Shown: one piece after another, positions 1-7,300 of the stretch
How positions within the stretch are numbered: the stretch's first letter is position 1
Layout: each line of letters begins with the position of its first letter
Assembly (NCBI GenBank): GCA_030631525.1
Contig: DAOVKY010000001.1
Coordinates: 1-36,916 of the forward strand
DNA length: 36,916 bases
Reading direction: 5' to 3'
From: a bacterium
GTDB lineage: Bacteria; JAHJDO01
Program-made: the position numbers and the translations under genes
Notes under the pieces: model-generated
Told to the model about the DNA's origin: nothing
The model's input: the letters and a program-made list of their open reading frames with translations, nothing else
The model's database searches: none

Positions 1-120
1 AAGGCAAAGAGCCTGAAAAGAAAGCTGACGAAGGCAAAGAGCCTGAAAAGAAAGCTGACGAAGGCAAAGAGCCTGAAAAGAAAGCTGACGAAGGCAAAGA
101 GCCTGAAAAGAAAGCTGAGT
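1..120 (+). repeat. Four tandem 30-bp repeats
   Basis: Three copies are identical at DNA level and the fourth differs only in its last two bases. The unit length is a multiple of three and encodes ten residues, so copy number changes keep the frame. The array sits on the contig edge, which suggests that the assembly broke inside it and that the true copy number is unknown. Confidence 0.95.
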
Positions 121-134
121 CAGACGAAGAATAG
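1..134 (+). CDS. C-terminal end of putative scaffolding protein (5' partial)
   Basis: The reading frame that starts at base 3 is open from the window edge to a TAG at 132-134. It encodes four tandem copies of the decapeptide GKEPEKKADE and ends in SDEE. It lies directly before the major capsid gene, where T7-like and related podoviruses place the scaffolding or assembly protein, and such proteins often have charged, Lys/Glu-rich helical tails. The function is inferred only from position and composition; the N-terminal part is outside the window. It could also be the tail of another head-assembly protein. Confidence 0.55.
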   Translation, partial: GKEPEKKADEGKEPEKKADEGKEPEKKADEGKEPEKKAESDEE

Positions 135-149
135 TTCTTTTATATTTGC

Positions 150-226
150 TGGGCAATCCCGAAAGGGATCCAACTGCTTGCCTTAAAGCGAGGTCGCTTA
201 ACAAGCGTTAAATGCAGTGGGATCTG
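150..226 (+). promoter_or_regulatory. Structured leader before the major capsid gene
   Basis: The 154-base gap before the capsid start holds dense complementary segments. ATCCC (156-160) and GGGAT (165-169) enclose a GAAA tetraloop. 167-177 pairs with 214-224 at 10 of 11 positions. Inside it AAGCG (186-190) pairs with CGCTT (195-199), or TTAAC (198-202) with GTTAA (207-211). GGCAA (152-156) can pair with TTGCC (178-182). Some pairings exclude others. It matches no RNA family I recognise; its position suggests a translational or processing element for capsid mRNA. Confidence 0.5.
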
Positions 227-288
227 GCGCATCAGGTAATCCTACGATTAGACAAGAATATTAACTTAACTAATTGGAGGGTTGCAAA

Positions 289-1149
289 ATGGGAACAATC
301 AATGAGTTTTATAACAAGCAGTATGAAGATAACATCCAAATGGGTGCGCAGCAGATTCTTTCAAAGTTCCGAGATAGATGCGAAGTAAAGACAGGCGTTG
401 TCGGGAAAAGTAAAGCATTCGGGTATGTCGACAAGGAAGATGCCAGAGAAAAGAATTCCCGGCATTCAAAAGTGGTGCATGATGATCCAAACAACGTTCG
501 ATGCACAGCCTACCTGAAATACAAGTATAAATCCATTATACAAGATCCAGACGACAGCTTGAAGGTAGTGGCTGATATCAAGTCAGTCTATGCCAAAACT
601 CCATTAGCTGCACTCAATAGAGCAATGGATACAGCGTTGTTACTTGCAGCACGCGGCACGAAATACACCGGAGAGAATGGCACAACTGAGGAAGCTCTCC
701 CAACTGCTTCTAAAATCGCAGTAAACACAACCGGTCAGACGCTTGCAAAGATCATAGCTACATTGGAGAAATTCAATGACGCTAATGTGCCGGAGGAAGA
801 ACCCAAATTCTTCGCTATAGGGCCCAAACAGTTAACTGATCTGCTCAACATCGAGAAATTGACAAGCGCAGATTATGCTACCTTAAAGGCACTCGTTCCG
901 GGTAAAATCGTTTCAGCATTGGGCTTCAACTTCATCTTATCTACTCTGTTGGCTAAGTCTGGAACTACCAGATACAACATTGCGTGGGCGCAGTCAGGTT
1001 TGGGATTAGCCATTGGGCAAGATATCGTTGGCAGAATAAGCGAACTGCCAGAGTATCACTATGCATGGGGTGCTTACGCTTCCATGTTCATCGGGGCTAC
1101 TAGGGTGCAGGACGTCAAGGTCGTTGAAATTGGCACAAAGGAAGGATAA
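289..1149 (+). CDS. Major capsid protein
   Basis: 286 residues that should form the capsid shell. The sequence resembles major head proteins of T7-like-tailed environmental podoviruses: an N-terminal helix-rich arm, a central domain (FFAIGPKQLTDLL around residues 180-195) and a C-terminal GAYASMFIGATRVQDVKVVEI strand, as in HK97-fold capsid proteins. The ATG at 289 follows a GGAGG at 277-281 with an 8-base gap, so it is preferred to an in-frame TTG at 274. It follows the putative scaffold gene and precedes a probable accessory head gene, the usual head order. Assignment rests on family resemblance and synteny. Confidence 0.8.
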   Translation: MGTINEFYNKQYEDNIQMGAQQILSKFRDRCEVKTGVVGKSKAFGYVDKEDAREKNSRHSKVVHDDPNNVRCTAYLKYKYKSIIQDPDDSLKVVADIKSVYAKTPLAALNRAMDTALLLAARGTKYTGENGTTEEALPTASKIAVNTTGQTLAKIIATLEKFNDANVPEEEPKFFAIGPKQLTDLLNIEKLTSADYATLKALVPGKIVSALGFNFILSTLLAKSGTTRYNIAWAQSGLGLAIGQDIVGRISELPEYHYAWGAYASMFIGATRVQDVKVVEIGTKEG

Positions 1150-1211
1150 ACAATGGGTAGGCATGGTTCTATCTGTGTTTTAACGTTAACTAACAAAAAG
1201 GAGATTTAATC

Positions 1212-1979
1212 ATGGAGCAAATTCCAAACGAGGTAACAGGAAAGTTACACACTAGCGAGTTTTATGCTATGCACACTGAGCAGAAGCATGAAATCGGTAT
1301 GCGCTACAGAATGGATGACAGGGTTTTCCATTACGCAAAAGCTGGGGCTACCCTTAATTGCGATTTGGGGTGTTCGCCTTATAATCAGCAAATCGTTGCC
1401 TATACAACTATTGCGGAAGATGCAATAATTGGTGACACAAAGATTGTTATCGATGTAAAGATAACTGACGGAAATGCAGGCAACGGAGAAGTCGCAAAGG
1501 ACGCATTGTTCGGTGGCTACATTGTTATATTCCCGCATGACCAGAATGCTATCAGTAGACGGATTATTGGTAACACAGCTACAACTGGGGCTGGCGAAAT
1601 GACAATAGAGCTGGATGCTGGAATTCCTGTGGCATTGTCAGCGAACAATGACAATGCTGAATGTATGGCAAGTCCATATGCTGACGTTCGGACTGATGGC
1701 TCAACCAAAAAGTCAGTAATCGGCATTCCGATGGTAGCTGCAACTGCAGACAAGTATCTGTGGTTACAAACTTGGGGGCCATGCTGGGTCGCTCCGCAGG
1801 GCGCAGTTAGCACAGGCGAGAATGATCGTCAGGTTGTATTCAGACATGACGGATCATTGGATCAGCACGATTCTACTGATGATGCTGTTAAATTCGGTCA
1901 GCATGCTGGCTTCGTGCTTTGTAATGCCAGAGGTGATGGGCAGGGCGCTGCATTCATAATGCTGCAAATTTGTCCATAA
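1212..1979 (+). CDS. Probable accessory head (decoration-like) protein
   Basis: 255 residues, beta-rich by composition, with no signal peptide or membrane segment. It has a strong AAGGAG site and sits right after the capsid gene and right before a strong terminator, so it is probably co-transcribed with the capsid at high level. The N-terminus (residues 1-50) carries charged, aromatic segments and the C-terminus is rich in Gly and His. I do not recognise a named family. Position suggests a head decoration or head-stabilising protein, but a minor structural role elsewhere in the virion is possible. Confidence 0.5.
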   Translation: MEQIPNEVTGKLHTSEFYAMHTEQKHEIGMRYRMDDRVFHYAKAGATLNCDLGCSPYNQQIVAYTTIAEDAIIGDTKIVIDVKITDGNAGNGEVAKDALFGGYIVIFPHDQNAISRRIIGNTATTGAGEMTIELDAGIPVALSANNDNAECMASPYADVRTDGSTKKSVIGIPMVAATADKYLWLQTWGPCWVAPQGAVSTGENDRQVVFRHDGSLDQHDSTDDAVKFGQHAGFVLCNARGDGQGAAFIMLQICP

Positions 1980-2001
1980 GTCGTTAAGGTTGCGGAGTTG
2001 A

Positions 2002-2037
2002 GGGGAGAATATGGGCAAAACCGTTTTCTCCCCTTTT
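2002..2037 (+). terminator. Rho-independent terminator after the head genes
   Basis: GGGGAGAA (2002-2009) is perfectly complementary to TTCTCCCC (2026-2033), followed by TTTT (2034-2037). The loop of 16 bases can close partly through GG and CC. It lies between the accessory head gene and the tail gene cluster, as in T7-like phages where a terminator follows the capsid gene and sets expression steps. Confidence 0.8.
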
Positions 2038-2055
2038 CATTAAAAGGAGAAAACA

Positions 2056-3108
2056 ATGGCATTCACAGACAAAGATATTTGCAATCTTGCCTTATCAAAA
2101 CTGGGCCAGTATCCCTTAATCACGTCGTTAGACAATGTTGATAAAAATTCCGTATTATGCAAACAAATGTATGGGCCCGCCAGAGACGCTGTATTAAGGA
2201 CTCATCCGTTTAATTGCGCGGTTAAGAAGGCTGATCTTGGCTCTGCTAATGTGCCGCCGGTGGAATGTTATTTTGACGATGCTGTTTATAATCAGGGGAC
2301 TTATGCTCTCCGTGTGATTGTGAAGGCTGCCGCTAGTGTTGCCAATTTCCTGCGCCATTCCTATTCTTCTGATCTGGATATCTCCGGGTTGGATTCCATC
2401 AAGATTGATTTACGCTCCACGTTTGTCGGGACTACTGCAGTTCATTTTAAATTCCATAGCAAACTGTCTGGTGATTGGACGTCTCAGACAGAGACCATTT
2501 CCGTAGAGAATACGTGGGAAACAAAAACTTTTGATATTTCTTCCATTGCTCAGAACTTGCGAGAGGACGTTGACAGGCTAGAGATTACTTTTGAGGATAA
2601 GGCATCGGATTATATGGTCTACATAGACAATATGTTTGCTACGTCTGGAGTGGCTGGGGATGAGGTAGAACTGGATTATATGGAGTATTCAAGCAACGCA
2701 TCGGCTCAATCTGCCTATGTAAGCGAATTTAGCTTGTTATTGTTTGGCTGGAGCTATATGTTTGATTTGCCAAGTTCTCCATATTGCCTGCGTGTGCTTC
2801 AAGTCAATGAAGCTAAGAGCAAATACAGGCTTGAAAAAAGAAAGATATTAACGAATACAGCTACAGTTCAGCTTGAGTTTGTAGAGCAAGTGGCTGATCC
2901 AACGGACTTTGACGCTATGCTTTATGATCTGATAGCGATTAGACTTGCAGGAGCCTTGGCAATCTCGATCACTGCTTCCACGACAAAGGCTGGGGCATTG
3001 CTCAAATTATACGATTACTTTTTGGGAGATACGAGAAGGGTTGACGCAAACGAACAGACGCCCAAAGAATTAGACGACGATGGTTCATGGATAAATTCAA
3101 GAAAATAA
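2056..3108 (+). CDS. Tail tubular protein A-like (T7 gp11-like) with inserted beta-sandwich
   Basis: 350 residues. Residues 1-58 (DICNLALSKLGQ, then PARDAVLRTHPFNCAVKKA) are the classic start of T7 gp11-like adaptor proteins that join the portal to the tail nozzle. The continuation of that family (FGWSYMFDLPSSPYCLRVLQ) appears only near residue 230. Between them are about 165 residues of a carbohydrate-binding-like beta-sandwich, ending in the motif LDYMEYSSNASAQSAYVS. The normal family length is about 180-200, so the extra length equals the insert. A good AAGGAG site precedes the ATG. The adaptor assignment is confident; the binding role of the insert is inferred. Confidence 0.8.
   Translation: MAFTDKDICNLALSKLGQYPLITSLDNVDKNSVLCKQMYGPARDAVLRTHPFNCAVKKADLGSANVPPVECYFDDAVYNQGTYALRVIVKAAASVANFLRHSYSSDLDISGLDSIKIDLRSTFVGTTAVHFKFHSKLSGDWTSQTETISVENTWETKTFDISSIAQNLREDVDRLEITFEDKASDYMVYIDNMFATSGVAGDEVELDYMEYSSNASAQSAYVSEFSLLLFGWSYMFDLPSSPYCLRVLQVNEAKSKYRLEKRKILTNTATVQLEFVEQVADPTDFDAMLYDLIAIRLAGALAISITASTTKAGALLKLYDYFLGDTRRVDANEQTPKELDDDGSWINSRK
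2233..2745 (+). other. Beta-sandwich module inserted in the tail adaptor
   Basis: Codons about 60-229 of the adaptor gene. The segment FDISSIAQ...DNMFA matches repeated modules in the large tail protein (DISSVANADKD...DNIFA). The MEY...AQxAYVS element, which opens modules in the large tail protein, here lies at the end, so the module looks circularly permuted (body first, head last). Confidence 0.65.
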
Positions 3109-3130
3109 ACAAATAAGGGGGTGAGGAAGA

Positions 3131-3478
3131 ATGAAAAGAACAATGTGGTTAGTAGTTGGAGTGTTATTGCTGGTTTCCATTCTGGTCTATGCATCTGAGA
3201 TGATGGAAGTTAAACAGTATAAGTTTGCTGTAACTCCGGACGCAGAGGTCACTCAGGAATTGAGGAATGTTCGGGCAATAGAAATCTACAACGCAGGCAA
3301 GAATATCCGTGTGGCTTTTAACGATGTTACGACTGCTGACGGACAGGCATACTGGATTATTCCTGATAGCGCAGTTGGCTTTGAAAGAAACGATTTATTG
3401 CTGCAATATCTCACACTGAGATTAAAAGGGGATGGTGTAGGCGATAGTGCTACCGTCAGAGTAATTGTGTATAAATAG
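3131..3478 (+). CDS. Small protein with N-terminal signal peptide
   Basis: 115 residues. Residues 1-22 are a typical Sec signal or membrane anchor: Lys/Arg near the start, a run of Val/Leu/Ile, then VYASE where cleavage could occur. The rest is predicted beta-rich and ends in VRVIVYK. The start has a long Shine-Dalgarno-like GGGGGTGAGGA. It sits between the two tail hub genes, so a virion role would be expected, but the signal peptide points to export by the host. It may be a surface protein involved in exclusion, or an anchored assembly factor. No family recognised. Confidence 0.65.
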   Translation: MKRTMWLVVGVLLLVSILVYASEMMEVKQYKFAVTPDAEVTQELRNVRAIEIYNAGKNIRVAFNDVTTADGQAYWIIPDSAVGFERNDLLLQYLTLRLKGDGVGDSATVRVIVYK

Positions 3479-3485
3479 GTAAACT

Positions 3486-3605
3486 ATGATAAAAAAAAAG
3501 ATAAAGTCAAAAAAGGTTAAAAAAGAAAATCCGAAAGCGGTTTTTAATTCCTTTAGAAAAGCTGATAGAGCTGTAGTAAAAAAACACAGATTAATGGGAA
3601 GGTAG
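3486..3605 (+). CDS. Small basic protein, 39 residues
   Basis: ATG at 3486, TAG at 3603-3605. It is extremely rich in Lys (MIKKKIKSKKVKKEN...), followed by FNSFRKADRAVVKKHRLMGR. It starts 8 bases after the previous stop and is followed by the antisense HNH gene, so it may be the last gene before an insertion point. Nucleic acid binding is plausible from charge alone. A weak AGGTA precedes the start. It may also be a gene fragment. Confidence 0.45.
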   Translation: MIKKKIKSKKVKKENPKAVFNSFRKADRAVVKKHRLMGR

Positions 3606-3618
3606 AATAATGCCTAAA

Positions 3619-4299
3619 CTATTTGGGAGTGCAGTTGATAAGATGTTTCCTGTGTTCAATGGAATGGCAATTTGGGCACAGGACTTCCAAGTTATCAAGT
3701 CTATTGTTTCGTCTATTTCTATCTTTGTGATGAATGCCAAGAATTTCTGGATGCTTATCATATCCGCATCTTTGACATTTTGTTATCCATCCTCTCCTTA
3801 CAAATGCTCTGCGAATACCATTAAGTTTCTTGACTCTGAATATCTCTCGCTGGGCAATATTATGGCAAGTATGACTACAAAACTTTGCTTTATTATTTCC
3901 TCTATATACATCAAATTTCTTTCCGCATTGTTGGCATATAATCGTTATAGAGCCAGAATAATATCCTGCTTTTTTTCTGCATGGTTTAGAGCAATACTTT
4001 GCTATCACATTTTTATTGCATTTATACGTAAATTTCTTTCCGCATTGAGTGCAAGTTCCTGTTCTCTCTTTGTTGTATTGTCTGAGATTAGCAAGTCCAT
4101 TACATCTATGGGAGCAAAATTTTGCATCTTTGCTTCTGCTTTTAGGAACATAAAAAGGTTTTTTACAATGCAAGCATATGATTTTTTCAGTATCATAAAT
4201 ATAGCGATTAGAACTATTGCGACATTTTATAGAGCAATATCTCGTTGCACGATAGCCATTGATAATTTTAGAACCGCAAGTTGGACATATTTTATTCAT
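3619..4299 (-). CDS. HNH endonuclease with four zinc-finger modules
   Basis: 226 residues on the strand opposite to all its neighbours. Four Cys-rich modules of the form CxxCGxxF...CSxxC occupy about residues 5-165 (for example CPTCGSK...YCSIKC, CTQCGKKF...YCSKPC). The C-terminal HNH core reads WITKCQRCGYDKHPEILGIHHKDRNRRNNRLDNLEVLCPNCHSIEH. It is a homing-type nuclease inserted between two tail genes. The start was set at the ATG at 4299 because it lies exactly 6 bases after a consensus promoter; an upstream in-frame ATG at 4320 lies inside that promoter. No Shine-Dalgarno is seen, so the message should be leaderless. Confidence 0.85.
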   Translation of the reverse strand: MNKICPTCGSKIINGYRATRYCSIKCRNSSNRYIYDTEKIICLHCKKPFYVPKSRSKDAKFCSHRCNGLANLRQYNKERTGTCTQCGKKFTYKCNKNVIAKYCSKPCRKKAGYYSGSITIICQQCGKKFDVYRGNNKAKFCSHTCHNIAQREIFRVKKLNGIRRAFVRRGWITKCQRCGYDKHPEILGIHHKDRNRRNNRLDNLEVLCPNCHSIEHRKHLINCTPK

Positions 4300-4305
4300 G
4301 CAATA

Positions 4306-4334
4306 AGTATAACATTGCAATATCTATCTGTCAA
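4306..4334 (-). promoter_or_regulatory. Sigma-70 promoter of the antisense HNH gene
   Basis: On the minus strand: TTGACA (4334-4329), 17-base spacer ending in TGT, TATACT (4311-4306), then 6 bases to the HNH ATG. This is a full -35 plus extended -10, and predicts a leaderless mRNA. Confidence 0.75.
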
Positions 4335-4354
4335 GAGAAAAGGAGAAGTGTATC

Positions 4355-7300
4355 GTGCCACGTCAAGACCCCATTTTATCTAATTTTACGGCGGGAGAAA
4401 TTTCAAGTAGCCTCTATGGTAGAGTTGACTTGGCTAAGTATTACAATGGATGCAGACTTCTTGAGAATTATCTGATAAAGCCGCAGGGCGGTGCAGTTCG
4501 AAGGCCCGGAACTTATTACGTCGAAGATGTCAAATATCATAATCGGAAGGTGCGCTTAATTCCTTTTGAATTCTCTGATACTCAGGCATATATTCTTGAA
4601 TTCGGACATGAGTATATTCGTTTCTATATGGATGAAGGCCAGCTTCAATCTGGTTCTGCTGCGTATGAGATTGCTTCTCCCTATCAAGAAAGCGATCTAT
4701 TTGAACTTGATTATGCGCAGTCTGCCGATGTTATGTATATTGTTCATCCGGACTACGCTCCTAGAAAGCTGACACGGACTGGTCATACTGCTTGGACTTT
4801 ATCTACTCCAAGTTTCACTGCTAATCCATTCACAGGTGCGAATAAGTATCCTTCCTGTGTGGAATTCTTTGAGCAAAGGTTATTCTTCGCTAATAGCAAC
4901 GATGATCCTCAAAAAATATGGGGTTCAAAGTCTGCTGAATACGAAAATATGACTACAGGTGCCGGAGATGATGACGCTGTTGAATATACGATTGCTGCTT
5001 CAAAGGTTAATGCTATAAGGTGGCTACAGGCCAAAGATGTCTTATTGTTCGGCACAATAGGGGCAGAATGGAGATTGGGAGCTACCAGCGCAAGTGAGCC
5101 TATCACTCCGACAAATGTTTTATGCAGAAGGCAATCGACCTATGGCTCTGCGCTTGTTAAGCCGGTTACAGTCGGGCAAGCTATTCTATTCCTGCAGAGA
5201 GCAAGAAGGAAAGTTCGGGAGCTTGTTTATAGTTTTGAACAGGATACCTATCTGGCCCCTGATATGAATTTGCTTGCTGATCATATGACAAAAAGCGGCA
5301 TTGTAGATATGGCATATCAGCAAGAGCCTGATTCAATTCTCTGGTCTGTATTGAGTAATGGATATCTGGTTGGAATGACATATCAGCGGGATCAAGAGGT
5401 TGTTGGCTGGCATAGGCATATCACAAACGGAAAAGTTGAGAGTGTTGCCTGTATTCCCTCAAAGGAAGTGATCAGTGCTATTAAAGAAAGCGAAATTGAC
5501 TGGATGGAATATCCTACAGACGCATTGGCTCAAAATGCATATCCTGCTTATCCAAGAAAAGAAATAGACTATATGGAATATGCTACGAATGTGCTGGCGC
5601 AGGCGGCGTATGTGAGCGATGGTTCGGCAGTAGCTGATTGGACGACTTATGGAAGTCGGGGTATCGGAATAGGACAATTTTACGAAATTAAAGGAATACA
5701 TTATGACCCCGCAAGCGGATTTATTTATGTTGCGGATTGTCATAATGACCGCATAGTAAAAACAAAGATAGACGGCACAGGGTGGACTACGCTTGGCGGA
5801 TTTAATAAACCTATTGGAATATATTACGATTCCGCAAGTGGATTTATTTATGTTGGCAATGCAAATAGCAATAATATAGTAAAAACAAAGATAGACGGAA
5901 CAGGGTGGACTACGCTTGGCGGATTTTCAGAACCTAGAGGAATATATTACGATTCCGCAAGTGAATTTATTTATGTTATACAAGCTCATTTAATTATTAA
6001 GACAAAGATAGACGGAACAGGGTGGACTACTTACGGCTCGCAAGGCAGTGGAGTAGGACAATTTAGTTATCCTTCTGGAATACATTATGACCCTGCAAGT
6101 GGATTTATTTATGTTGCGGACTATAACAATGGTCGCATAGTAAAGACAAAGATAGACGGAACAGGGTGGACTACGCTTGGCGGATTTAATAAACCTAGAG
6201 GAATACATTATGACCCCGCAAGTGGATTTATTTATGTTGCGGACTATAGCAATGACCACATAGTAAAGACAAAGATAGACGGAACAGGGTGGACTACTTA
6301 CGGCTCGCAAGGCAGTGGAGTAGGACAATTTCATTCTCCTTTTGATATAGCCTATGACCCTGCAAGTGGATTTATTTATGTTGCGGACTATTATTATAAT
6401 GACCGCATAGTAAAAACAGACGCAGGCTGGGGAGGTTTACTTACTTTACAATCCTACTCCGAATCTATAATCAAATGGCAGGGTTCTTATTCTTTAAAAG
6501 GCGTAGCATTAATAACTGAAAGTCTCAACGACACACTCACTCGGACAGTAAGCCCAACAATAAATATGTCTGGGCAAAACAATATATTTTTAGATGTAAG
6601 AGCAAGCAGAACAGGTTCTAATTTCAAGATTGAGTTCCACGATAGTGGCGGGAATACGATAACGCATACAATAAATATAGTTGCTGCGAATACTTGGCAA
6701 ACTGAGGATATAGATATCTCTGCAGTCGCTGACGCTGATAAGGACGCTATTGATCAGATTAAAATAACGATATTAAATGCAGATGCTGAGAATATTTTCT
6801 ATCTTGACAATATTTTCACTGGTATTGATCTTAAAGCTTATTCAGCGTATCCCGCTCATGAGTATGATAGAGGAAATGGTTCTGACGGCGAAATAACGCT
6901 AGGATCAACAAAAAATATCAATACCGATGTTATTTCCTGTAGCCTTCAATGTTATTCCGAAGGCACGATAAAAACGCAAGGCACATATGCTTTAAAGATA
7001 TTGTCAGATCTGACAGGAAGTCTAAATCAAACGCTTACGAGAACGGTTAATCCTGTTATAGACTTAACGGATAAGACAGCAATTAAATTGGATATCCGGG
7101 CTTCAAGGACTGGCGAAAACTTCAAGATAGAGTTTCACGATTCAGGCGGGAATACTATCTCTCATACCATAGACATTGTCGCAGCTGATACCTTCCAAAC
7201 AGACACGATAGATATCTCAAGTGTAGCGAACGCAGACAAGGATGCTATTGATCAGATTAAGATAACAGTTCTAAATGCTGACGCATCGAATATCATCTAT

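Noticed and set aside
1..120. CRISPR-like array
   Set aside because: The 30-bp units are directly adjacent with no spacers and encode an in-frame peptide repeat.
150..250. Group I intron remnant
   Set aside because: The conserved core segments (P, Q, R, S) were not found and no exon is split here, despite the many HNH genes.
3610..4383. Long plus-strand frame of 257 codons
   Set aside because: It is the shadow of the antisense HNH gene, whose Cys modules and HNH core are clear; the plus-strand protein has no recognisable pattern.
5990..6334. Antisense frame of 114 codons across the NHL repeats
   Set aside because: It is repetitive only because the sense strand is; no start site or composition of a real gene.
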